Shown: positions 53,402 through 60,955 of the stretch, piece after piece
How the letters are laid out: every line of letters begins with the position of its first letter
Position numbering within the stretch: the stretch's first letter is position 1
Assembly (NCBI GenBank): GCA_022819985.1
Contig: JAJEGH010000016.1
Location: forward strand, 99,850 to 163,849
DNA from: Alphaproteobacteria bacterium
GTDB taxonomy: Bacteria > Pseudomonadota > Alphaproteobacteria > Bin65
DNA length: 64,000 nucleotides
Reading direction: 5' to 3'
The notes under the pieces: model-generated
The model's database searches: none
Seen by the model: the letters and a program-made list of their open reading frames with translations, nothing else
Told to the model about the DNA's origin: nothing
Program-made: the position numbers and the translations under genes

Positions 53402-54370
53402 TTACGCCGCCAGATCGGCCGTCAGACCGAGCAACAGGCACCAGCCGAACGCCCGGTTGGATTTGAAAATGCGCAGGCAGTCGGCCGGATCGTCGATATC
53501 GACCCTGGCGGCCTGCCAGCCGAGCTGCAGAACGCCCAGCGCCAGGCCGATCCAGAACAGCGGCCCGAGGCCGTCGAGCCACCCGGCGGCGGCGATCAGG
53601 GCCGACGCCAGGCCATAAAATGCCCACAGCCAGGGCCGTGTGTTGGCGCCCAGCTTCAGCGCGCTGGATTTCACGCCGATCAGGATGTCGTCTTCCTTGT
53701 CCTGGTGGGCGTAGATCGTGTCGTAGCCGAGGGTCCAGAAGATGCCGGCGATGTAGAGCAGGATCGGCGGCCAGCCGAGGTCGCCGCGTACCGCCGCCCA
53801 GCCGAGCAGCGCGCCCCAGTTGAAGGCCAGCCCCAGGACGATCTGCGGCCAGTAGGTGACGCGCTTCATCAGCGGGTAGACGAAAACGATGCCGAGCGAG
53901 GCTGCGCCGACCAGGATGGCGAACCCGTTGAATTGCAGCAGGATGCCGAAAGCGACGGCCATCTGCAGCGTCATGAAGGCCAGCGCCTGCCTGACGGACA
54001 CCTGACCGCTGGGAATCGGCCGGGTGCGCGTGCGCTCGACCATGGCGTCGAAATTCCGGTCGGTAATGTCGTTCCAGGTGCAGCCCGCGCCGCGCATCAG
54101 AAGGGCGCCGGCGCCGAACAGCGCCATGAACCAGAGAAACCGGCCGGCGCTGTCCCAGGCCAGGGCCAGCGAATCGAACGCCAGCGAATCGAACGCCAGC
54201 GCGATCGACCACCAGCCGGGGAACAGCAGCAGCCATGTCCCGATCGGCCGGTCGAGGCGCATCAGCCGCGCATAGGGGCGCGCCGGCCCGGGAAGGAGCC
54301 GGTCGATCCAGCTTTGCGTCGGCATGTCGGTGCCGGCGATCAGTCCTGCGCGGTCCGCGGGAGGCGTCAT
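53402..54370 (-). CDS. ubiA: 4-hydroxybenzoate octaprenyltransferase
   Basis: UbiA attaches the polyprenyl tail to 4-hydroxybenzoate in ubiquinone synthesis at the inner membrane. The 322-residue product has about eight or nine membrane segments and the two aspartate-rich motifs: CTWNDITDRNFDAMVERTRTRP and DTIYAHQDKEDD. The N-terminal IDRLLPGPARPYARLMRLDRPIGTWLL is typical. A 15-bp tandem repeat (54171-54200) duplicates AFDSL in an early membrane segment. The ATG at 54370 is used. Confidence 0.96.
   Translation of the reverse strand: MTPPADRAGLIAGTDMPTQSWIDRLLPGPARPYARLMRLDRPIGTWLLLFPGWWSIALAFDSLAFDSLALAWDSAGRFLWFMALFGAGALLMRGAGCTWNDITDRNFDAMVERTRTRPIPSGQVSVRQALAFMTLQMAVAFGILLQFNGFAILVGAASLGIVFVYPLMKRVTYWPQIVLGLAFNWGALLGWAAVRGDLGWPPILLYIAGIFWTLGYDTIYAHQDKEDDILIGVKSSALKLGANTRPWLWAFYGLASALIAAAGWLDGLGPLFWIGLALGVLQLGWQAARVDIDDPADCLRIFKSNRAFGWCLLLGLTADLAA
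54171..54200. repeat. tandem 15-bp duplication in ubiA
   Basis: Two perfect copies of GAATCGAACGCCAGC (plus strand) duplicate a five-residue AFDSL unit in a predicted UbiA membrane segment, keeping the frame. Confidence 0.92.
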
Positions 54371-54522
54371 GGCGGAATGCTAGTTCCAAATTCCGCGGCA
54401 GAAAGAAGTTCGTAAGCTGCGCGCGGATTTGTGACAGGCTGCCCGCCCGTGCAGTGCTTCACAGCCGCTGGGGGCGGGAATAACGTGCCGGCCTGCCGAA
54501 CATATCGTCAAACCTGAATATT

Positions 54523-55443
54523 ATGCAGGTCTATCTTCCGATCGCCGAAGTCTCCGTCAACGTGTTCCTGTTGGTGGGGCTGGGCGGCGCGATCGGTTTC
54601 CTTTCAGGGCTGTTCGGCGTCGGCGGCGGCTTCCTGATGACGCCGCTGCTGATCTTCATCGGTATCCCGGCGCCGGTCGCGGTGGCGTCCGAAGCCAACC
54701 AGATCGTTGCGTCTTCGGTGTCCGGCGTGATCGCGCACTGGCGGCGCGGCAACGTCGATTTCAAGATGGGCGGCGTCCTGCTCGCCGGCGGATTCATCGG
54801 CTCCTATCTCGGCGTCGAGCTGTTTGCCTGGCTGCGCACCGTCGGCCAGATCGATCTGGTGATCCGCCTGTCCTACGTCTTTTTTCTCGGCATCGTCGGC
54901 GCCCTGATGCTGGTCGAGAGCACGCGCGCCATCCTGCGGCAGCGCAGCGGCACGGCGCGGCGCCGCAAACTGCATCAGCACTACTGGGTGCACCGCCTGC
55001 CGCTGCGCATGCGGTTCCGCAAATCGAAACTCTATATCAGCGCGATTCCGCCCTTCGCGATCGGCGCGCTGGTCGGTGTGCTCGCCGCGATCATGGGCGT
55101 CGGCGGCGGATTCCTGATGGTGCCGGCGATGATCTACCTGCTGGGCATGCCGACCATCGTCGCGGTCGGGACCTCGCTGTTCCAGATCATCTTCGTCACC
55201 GCCAACGTGACCTTCCTGCAATCGGTGACGACGCAGACCGTCGATGCCGTGCTCGCGCTGCTGCTGCTCGCCGGCGCCGTCGTCGGCGCGCAGTTCGGCA
55301 GCCGGGCCGGGCAGCTGCTGCGCGGCGAGCAGCTGCGCGGGCTGCTGGCACTGATCGTGCTCGCGGTGGTCGCCAAGCTGGTCTTCGACCTGGTCGCGAC
55401 GCCGGACGACCTGTTCTCGCTCGGCGCGCCGGGGAGCCACTGA
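54523..55443 (+). CDS. TauE/SafE family sulfite exporter (TSUP)
   Basis: The 306-residue protein has seven or eight membrane segments and the duplicated TSUP pattern: LGGAIGFLSGLFGVGGGFLMTPLLIFIG with QIVASSVSG in the first half, and GVLAAIMGVGGGFLMVPAMIYLLG with GTSLFQIIFV in the second. TSUP members export sulfite or related sulfur compounds, or sulfoacetate. The TGA stop overlaps the ATG of the following gene, TIGR02186, a pairing found in many Alphaproteobacteria. Confidence 0.95.
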   Translation: MQVYLPIAEVSVNVFLLVGLGGAIGFLSGLFGVGGGFLMTPLLIFIGIPAPVAVASEANQIVASSVSGVIAHWRRGNVDFKMGGVLLAGGFIGSYLGVELFAWLRTVGQIDLVIRLSYVFFLGIVGALMLVESTRAILRQRSGTARRRKLHQHYWVHRLPLRMRFRKSKLYISAIPPFAIGALVGVLAAIMGVGGGFLMVPAMIYLLGMPTIVAVGTSLFQIIFVTANVTFLQSVTTQTVDAVLALLLLAGAVVGAQFGSRAGQLLRGEQLRGLLALIVLAVVAKLVFDLVATPDDLFSLGAPGSH

Positions 55444-56207
55444 TGAAACGCCCGGCCCTCGCCGCCGCCGCAGCGGCCGTATTCGGGCTGCTGGCGCCGG
55501 CTGCCGGCCACGCGGCCCAACTGGCGGCGGACCTGTCGCGCGACACCGTCGCCATCACGACCGGATTCGTGGGCGACAAGGTGATTTTCTTCGGTGCCTC
55601 CGACGGGCCCGGAAATATACTGATCGTCGTCGAAGGGCCGCCCAGGGACACGATCGTCCGCCGGAAGAGCCGGGTCAGCGGCATCTGGATCAACCGGGAT
55701 TCGGTCACGTTCCGCAACGCGCCGTCATTCTATGCGATCGCGGCGAGCGGCCCGCTCGACCGGATAATCTCGCCCCATGCCGCCCGGAAATTCCGCATCG
55801 GCCTCGACAATCTGGAATTGCAGGCGGTCGGGACCGGGGCGGCGCCCGTGCCGAAAGGCGAGGCCGACCGCTTTTTCGAGGCCCTGATCCGCAACCAGCA
55901 GCGGGCCGGCCTGTTCCGGCCGAAAATCGCCAAAGTGGTCCTGCCGGCCACCGGCGTGCGCCTGTTCCGGACCGAGATTTTCTTTCCGTCGAACGTGCCG
56001 ACCGGCGTTTACCGGGTCCGGTTCCTGCTGTTGCAGGACGGTTTCGTGATCCAGCGCTTCGAGCGCAGGCTGCTGGTCAGCAAGGCCGGTCTCAGCGCCC
56101 GGGTCTTTCGCTTCGCCCACCAGAATTCGATCTGGTACGGTATCGTTGCGATCGTCCTCGCGGTCGCCGCCGGATGGGGCGCCAGCTGGGCGTTCGCACG
56201 GAAATGA
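55443..56207 (+). CDS. TIGR02186 family protein, exported and membrane-anchored
   Basis: The 254-residue protein has an N-terminal signal peptide (MKRPALAAAAAAVFG...), a conserved domain including DTVAITTGFVGDKVIFFGA, GNILIVVEGPP, NAPSFYAIAASGPLD and a C-terminal hydrophobic segment (IWYGIVAIVLAVAAGWGASW) that should anchor it with most of the protein in the periplasm. The family has no known activity but is consistently encoded next to a TauE/SafE exporter, suggesting a partner role in sulfur export. Its ATG overlaps the exporter stop by one base. Confidence 0.92.
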   Translation: MKRPALAAAAAAVFGLLAPAAGHAAQLAADLSRDTVAITTGFVGDKVIFFGASDGPGNILIVVEGPPRDTIVRRKSRVSGIWINRDSVTFRNAPSFYAIAASGPLDRIISPHAARKFRIGLDNLELQAVGTGAAPVPKGEADRFFEALIRNQQRAGLFRPKIAKVVLPATGVRLFRTEIFFPSNVPTGVYRVRFLLLQDGFVIQRFERRLLVSKAGLSARVFRFAHQNSIWYGIVAIVLAVAAGWGASWAFARK

Positions 56208-56240
56208 CGCCGTCGGTTGCAAACAGCCTCGGAGGCCGGT

Positions 56241-56759
56241 GTGGCGCTGCTTGATGGAACGTCGACCGGGGGCCGGGCGCGCCAGACCGAGCGCATCTTC
56301 CTGGTCGTCGTCGATTCGTCGGAGGAAATGCCCGTCGCCCTGCGTTATGCCAGCCTGCGCGCCCGGGCGACCGGCGGCCGGGTCGCACTGTTCACCGCCG
56401 TCGAGCGGGAGGGCTTCGGCCACTGGGCGGCGGTCGACGACCTGCTGGAAGCCGAACAGCGCGAAGAGGCCGAGGCCCTGCTGTCCCGCTACGCCGCGGT
56501 GGCGCAGGAGATCACCGGCCAGCCGCCGGTCCTGTATATCCGCCACGGCTCGACGCGCGATGCCCTGCTCAACCTGCTGGAGGAAGAGCCCTCGATCTCC
56601 ATTCTGGTGCTGGCGGCCGGCCGGGGCGGGCGCAACCCCGGCCCGCTGATCTCGGCCCTGACCGGCAAGCTGCACAGCCGGCTGAACATTCCGGTCACGA
56701 TCGTTCCCGGTAATCTTACCGACAACGATCTGGAGGCGCTGTCGCAGGCCGCGACATAG
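56241..56759 (+). CDS. universal stress protein family protein
   Basis: The roughly 172-residue protein has the UspA fold: RIFLVVVDSSEEMPVALRYAS, GRVALFTAVERE and the C-terminal G-x2-G-x9-G-like TGKLHSRLNIPVTIVPG. The GTG at 56241, five bases after GGAGG, is chosen over a TTG at 56217. It lies 33 bp downstream of the TIGR02186 gene and is probably co-transcribed. Family members bind ATP or AMP and respond to stress; no specific role can be assigned. Confidence 0.9.
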   Translation: MALLDGTSTGGRARQTERIFLVVVDSSEEMPVALRYASLRARATGGRVALFTAVEREGFGHWAAVDDLLEAEQREEAEALLSRYAAVAQEITGQPPVLYIRHGSTRDALLNLLEEEPSISILVLAAGRGGRNPGPLISALTGKLHSRLNIPVTIVPGNLTDNDLEALSQAAT

Positions 56760-56766
56760 CCTCCGG

Positions 56767-57666
56767 TCAGGTCAGGCGTGGCGGCGGCAGGTTGCCGAGC
56801 CGGCACACCGCATCGGCAATTCCGGAAAAATCCCTGTCGGCATAGTCGCCGGTCGCCTTCGCCATGGCGAGGCTCTCGCGGACGACAGCGCCGGCATAGA
56901 GCGGCAGGTCGAGGCCGCGCGCCGCTTCGACGGCAAGCGAAACGTCCTTGTGCGCAAGCGCAATGCGGAAACCGGGCGCAAGATCGCCCTTCAGCACCTT
57001 GTTCGGCCAGTTGATCGAAAGCTGCCCGTTTGTGGCGGTCGTGCCGCCGACGACCTTGAGGGTGGTCGCGAGGTCCAGTCCGAACCCCTGCGCGAGGGCC
57101 AGCGCCTCGGCATTGATCTGGTTGATCCCCATCACCAGAAAATTGTTGACCAGCTTGGAGCGGATGCCCGCGCCGGGCCCGCCGCAGTGCAGGATGGTAT
57201 CGCCCATCGCTTCGAGGAGCGGCCGCACCCGTTCCAGATCCGCATCCGAAGCCCCGACCATGAAGAGCGAGGTGCCGGCCTCGGCGTTGGTCACCAGCCG
57301 CCCGACCGGCGCATCGACGAATGCCCGGCCCGCTTTCTGCAGCGCGCCCGCCACGCGGTCGGTCGTTTCGGGCGCAATCGTGCTCATGTCCATGACGAGC
57401 TGGCCCGCCTTGCCCGATTCGAGAATGCCGCCGGGTCCGAAGATGACCTCTTCGACCTGCGGCGAATCGGGGACCATCGTCACGACGACGCCGGCCAGCT
57501 CGGCGACCTCGGCGACGGACCCGGCGACGGTCGCGCCGAGGTCGCGCAGCGGCGGCGTGCGGTCCTGGAAAATGTCGTAGACGATCAGATCGTGACCCTT
57601 GCGCACGAGATTGGTCGCCATCGGCTGCCCCATCGCGCCCAGGCCGATAAAGCCGGTCTTTGTCAT
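56767..57666 (-). CDS. NAD(P)-dependent beta-hydroxyacid dehydrogenase
   Basis: The 299-residue protein belongs to the 3-hydroxyisobutyrate/tartronate-semialdehyde reductase family: GFIGLGAMGQPMATNL (dinucleotide fold), DMSTIAPETT, FVDAPVG (substrate loop), GAGIRSKLVNNFLVMG with the catalytic Lys, and FRIALAHKDVSLA near the C-terminus. It probably oxidises a short-chain beta-hydroxy acid or reduces a semialdehyde. The ATG at 57666 gives the typical MTKTGFIGLGAMG start. It converges on the universal stress gene. Confidence 0.93.
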   Translation of the reverse strand: MTKTGFIGLGAMGQPMATNLVRKGHDLIVYDIFQDRTPPLRDLGATVAGSVAEVAELAGVVVTMVPDSPQVEEVIFGPGGILESGKAGQLVMDMSTIAPETTDRVAGALQKAGRAFVDAPVGRLVTNAEAGTSLFMVGASDADLERVRPLLEAMGDTILHCGGPGAGIRSKLVNNFLVMGINQINAEALALAQGFGLDLATTLKVVGGTTATNGQLSINWPNKVLKGDLAPGFRIALAHKDVSLAVEAARGLDLPLYAGAVVRESLAMAKATGDYADRDFSGIADAVCRLGNLPPPRLT

Positions 57667-57832
57667 GTCCGTCTCCCGTTGCAGTCCCGCGCCCGCCTTT
57701 CGGCCGGGCCGGCGACACCGGCGCCATAATGGGTCGCCGGCCACGCAGCACAACACGGCCGGCCGCCGGCGCACCCTGCCGGATTGCCGCGGCCCGCTGG
57801 CCATGCCGGAGCCGGCGCGCTATGCCACCGGC

Positions 57833-58435
57833 ATGATTACCCGCCTCCCGTCGCAGCCGGCAGTCCGCGGCGCGCGCAGCGCCGTCCGGGGGTTTCTTGC
57901 TGTGGTCGTCACCGTTGCGCTGGCGCTGGCCGTTGCCGCCCCTGCCGGTGCGCAGAACTCCCGAAAGCCGGAAAACATGCTCTATCTCGAACTGAAAAGC
58001 GGCCGCGTCGCCATCGAACTCTATCCCGACGCGGCGCCGAAGCACGTCGCGCGGATCAAGGAACTGGCGCGCGAGAAATTCTACGACGGCATCGCCTTCC
58101 ACCGGGTCATTCCGGGTTTCATGGCGCAGACCGGCGATCCGACCGGCACCGGCCGCGGCGGCAGCGGGCAGAAACTGCCGGCGGAATTTTCCCGCGATCT
58201 CTCTTTCGAGCGCGGCACCATCGGCATGGCGCGCACCGCCGACCCGAACAGCGGCGACAGCCAGTGGTTCATCTGCTTCGCCCCCGCGCCGCACCTGAAC
58301 GGCCAGTACACAATCTGGGGCAAGGTGGTCGAGGGCATGGAGCTGATCGACGGCATCGCGACCGGCGAGCCGCCTGCGACGCCGGACACGATCGTCAGCC
58401 TGCGCGTCGCCGCCGATGTCGAGGCCGGCAAGTAG
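57833..58435 (+). CDS. peptidylprolyl isomerase, cyclophilin type, exported
   Basis: The 200-residue protein starts with a signal peptide (hydrophobic GFLAVVVTVALALAVAAPAGAQ, predicted cleavage near AGA-Q) and then a cyclophilin domain: IELYPDAAPKHVARI, FYDGIAFHRVIPGFMAQTGDP, GMARTADPNSGDSQWFI and LNGQYTIWGKVVEGM. The catalytic Arg and the Phe-Met-x-Gln core are present. It should act as a periplasmic folding helper. The ATG at 57833 is preferred because it begins the signal peptide. Confidence 0.94.
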   Translation: MITRLPSQPAVRGARSAVRGFLAVVVTVALALAVAAPAGAQNSRKPENMLYLELKSGRVAIELYPDAAPKHVARIKELAREKFYDGIAFHRVIPGFMAQTGDPTGTGRGGSGQKLPAEFSRDLSFERGTIGMARTADPNSGDSQWFICFAPAPHLNGQYTIWGKVVEGMELIDGIATGEPPATPDTIVSLRVAADVEAGK

Positions 58436-58449
58436 CCGGGTAGCGGGCG

Positions 58450-58860
58450 ATGTACGCGCTTCATCCGCAGCTGGCCGATGAGACGGTTCCGGTCTGCGAT
58501 CTGGACCTGTGCCGCGTGCTGCTGTCGACGGATGCCACCTATCCCTGGCTGGTGCTGTCGCCGCGGCGCGAGAGCCTGCGCGATCTGCACGATCTCAACG
58601 AAGAGGACGGCATTGCGACCCTCGAAGAGATCCGTCGGTGCAGCCGGGCGCTCGTCGACCTGTTCGGGCCGGACAAGATGAACGTGGCGGCGCTGGGCAA
58701 CCAGGTGCCGCAACTGCACATCCACATCATCGCCCGTTTTACGACCGATCCGGCCTGGCCGGGCCCGGTCTGGGGCAAGGTTCCGCCGGCGCCCTACGAC
58801 GAGGCGGAGCGAGAGGCGCTGATCGCCCGGCTGCGCACGGCGCTGGGGCAGGACGGCTGA
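58450..58860 (+). CDS. HIT family nucleotide-binding protein
   Basis: The 136-residue protein has the histidine-triad fold with QLHIHIIARF as the nucleotide-binding loop; the first two His of the H-x-H-x-H pattern are clear and the third position is changed, placing it in the diverged HIT group common in Proteobacteria. WLVLSPRRESLRDLHDLNEED matches the same group. Diverged HIT proteins may bind but not cleave nucleotides. It starts 14 bp after the cyclophilin stop and converges on the molybdoenzyme operon. Confidence 0.9.
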   Translation: MYALHPQLADETVPVCDLDLCRVLLSTDATYPWLVLSPRRESLRDLHDLNEEDGIATLEEIRRCSRALVDLFGPDKMNVAALGNQVPQLHIHIIARFTTDPAWPGPVWGKVPPAPYDEAEREALIARLRTALGQDG

Positions 58861-58890
58861 CCGCAGGGTCCGGGCTGCCGGCCCGCTGAG

Positions 58891-59073
58891 CTATCCGGCG
58901 TTCCGGCCACCGACCTCCACGACATTGAACACGATATAGCCGAGGACCGCCACGGCGACGCCGGCGGCCATGCCGAGCCGGAACAGCAATCTGGCGAGGG
59001 TTTCGTGCTCCGGCGTGCGGCGGTAGCCGATCCACGATCCGGCGACGACCGCTGCGGCGAAGAGGTAGAGCAC
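58891..59073 (-). CDS. small membrane protein of the molybdoenzyme operon
   Basis: The 60-residue protein has two hydrophobic segments (LYLFAAAVVAGSWIG and FRLGMAAGVAVAVLGYIVFNVV) joined by a short polar linker. Its ATG lies ten bases after the stop of the fused iron-sulfur/membrane subunit gene on the same strand, indicating the same operon. No known family was recognised. It may be an accessory membrane subunit or assembly factor, or a non-conserved small frame. Confidence 0.6.
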   Translation of the reverse strand: MLYLFAAAVVAGSWIGYRRTPEHETLARLLFRLGMAAGVAVAVLGYIVFNVVEVGGRNAG

Positions 59074-59083
59074 GACGCCGGCC

Positions 59084-60853
59084 TTAGCCGACCCCTTCCG
59101 GAGACTCGGCGAGCGGCGCGCCCGGCCGCATGCCGGTGCCGTCGAGCCGGGGCGGCGCGGCGCGGGCGCCGGAGCCGCGATGCGGCTGCCGCGGCATGGC
59201 GAAGCCCTGCTGGTAGCCGGCGCGGGCGACGACCATGAACTTCCAGTACGCGCCGCCGAAGATGGCGAGGAGGCTGCCGGCGAGCCAGACGCCGATGGCG
59301 AGGCGCGTCCCCGTCTGCCCCATGCCGAGCGCGACCAGGCCGGCCAGATACAGGAGCGCCGGCAATCCCGTGCCGAGGATCAGCACCCGCCGGTGGACCT
59401 TCGTCAGCACCGTCCGGGCCAGCGGGCCGATTCCGCCGGCCGCCGCCGAGCGCAGATAGGCGGTCCACAGGATCAGGTTTGCCGCCGCCAGGACGATGAT
59501 GAGGACGCCGGCGGTCTGCATCGTTTTCAGGGCGAGCGCGCTGTAGATGAAGATTTCGAGCGGCACGAGCAACTGGAACGCCGCCAGCAGGCCGATGCTG
59601 AGCGCAAAGGCCGGCATCAGCAGGGCGAAACCTTCGAACAGGCCGGTCGCGACGATCATCCAGGGCGTCAGCCGGTGACGCCAGGCCGGAATGCCGCGCG
59701 CCCGATAGAGGATCATCGCCTGACAGCCGAGGAAACCGAGCGCCGCCAGCGCGGCGACGGCATGGGCGGCCGGATGCTGCGTCGCAATGCCGAGCAGCAC
59801 GGCGATGCCGAATACGGCGACGACATAGAGTTCGCGCGTCATCCAGGAGGTCTGCGGCCGGGATACCGCGCGCCAGAAGCGCAGTTTCCGGCCGATCTTC
59901 AGGAACACGAAGAACAGGCCGATCGCCATCAGGCCGGCGCCGGCGAATTGCGCCGCCGACAGCCACAGGGCGTAGTCTGCGGCGGCTTCGGCCGGTACGG
60001 CGAAGGAGATCAGCCACGCGGCGAGCACGAAGCCGCTGCCGACGCCGCCGAACATCCAGTTCATCGCGGCGCGCCAGTCCCAGAACGGTTGCAGCTTGCC
60101 GACCAGCGGGTTCGCCGGATCGGCCAGCCGGTCGTCGGCAATGTCGGCCGCTTCCGGTTCGCGCCCCGGCACGGCCGGCGTGGTGTAGAGATACTTGATC
60201 TGCGGATCGGTGCCGAGTTCCTCGTGCATCTGGAAGGCCGGGTTGTCGCGCACGAGTTGCGAGACGTTGCTGTCCGGGTCGTTGTAGTCGCCGAAGGTGA
60301 TGGCCGACGCGATGCAGGCGGCCGAACAGGCAGGCGTGGCGTCCGGGTCGAGGCCCGGCGTCAGGCCGGCGGCGAGGCCGCTGTCCACCCGGTCGATGCA
60401 GAAGGTGCATTTCTGGGCGACGCCGATCCGGCCCTCGTCGAACACGGCCTCTTCCTGGCGCGTGATCTCGCCGTCGTAATAGCCCTGGATCTCGTGGGCG
60501 ATGGTGCGGGCCTGGTAGGGGCAGGCGACCGCGCAATAGGCGCAGCCGATGCACAGGTCGTAGTCCATCGTCACCAGGCCGTCCGCGCGCTGGCGGGTCG
60601 CGCCGGTCGGGCAGACCGGCACGCAGGGCGGCTCGGCGCAATGCTGGCAGCCGGTGACGAGGAACTGGCGCTGGACGTTCGGATACTCGCCCTGCTCGAC
60701 GTCGATCACGCGGCGCCACTGGATATCGGGCAGCGTGTCGTTCCAGTGCTTACAGGCGATCGTGCAGGTCTGGCAGCCGACGCAGCGGTTGACGTCGATC
60801 GCCATGCCCCAGCGCGGGGTGTGGGCCGGGTCGTGGCAGAGGGCCTCAGCCAT
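59084..60853 (-). CDS. fused iron-sulfur and membrane-anchor subunit of a molybdoenzyme (DmsB-DmsC fusion)
   Basis: The 589-residue protein joins two usually separate subunits. Residues about 15-200 carry four 4Fe-4S clusters: CVGCQTCTIAC (Cys24, 27, 30, 34), TGCQHCAEPPCVPVC, DLCIGCAYCAVAC and CTFC...ACSAAC, sixteen cysteines in all. From about 260 to 560 there are eight membrane segments of DmsC type, which bind quinone. A Pro/Arg-rich tail follows. There is no Tat or Sec signal, so the clusters face the cytoplasm. Together with the catalytic gene upstream it forms a sulfite dehydrogenase (Soe)- or DMSO-reductase-like complex; the substrate is unknown. The ATG at 60853 is preferred over 60889. 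Confidence 0.92.
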   Translation of the reverse strand: MAEALCHDPAHTPRWGMAIDVNRCVGCQTCTIACKHWNDTLPDIQWRRVIDVEQGEYPNVQRQFLVTGCQHCAEPPCVPVCPTGATRQRADGLVTMDYDLCIGCAYCAVACPYQARTIAHEIQGYYDGEITRQEEAVFDEGRIGVAQKCTFCIDRVDSGLAAGLTPGLDPDATPACSAACIASAITFGDYNDPDSNVSQLVRDNPAFQMHEELGTDPQIKYLYTTPAVPGREPEAADIADDRLADPANPLVGKLQPFWDWRAAMNWMFGGVGSGFVLAAWLISFAVPAEAAADYALWLSAAQFAGAGLMAIGLFFVFLKIGRKLRFWRAVSRPQTSWMTRELYVVAVFGIAVLLGIATQHPAAHAVAALAALGFLGCQAMILYRARGIPAWRHRLTPWMIVATGLFEGFALLMPAFALSIGLLAAFQLLVPLEIFIYSALALKTMQTAGVLIIVLAAANLILWTAYLRSAAAGGIGPLARTVLTKVHRRVLILGTGLPALLYLAGLVALGMGQTGTRLAIGVWLAGSLLAIFGGAYWKFMVVARAGYQQGFAMPRQPHRGSGARAAPPRLDGTGMRPGAPLAESPEGVG

Positions 60854-60955
60854 TGTTTTGCGCTTTCGTTGGCCGCACGGCACCCCCACCCGGCTCGCTT
60901 CGCTCGCCGACCTCCCCCTCTGAAGAGGGGGAGGTATAATGACCGGTCGTCATCG

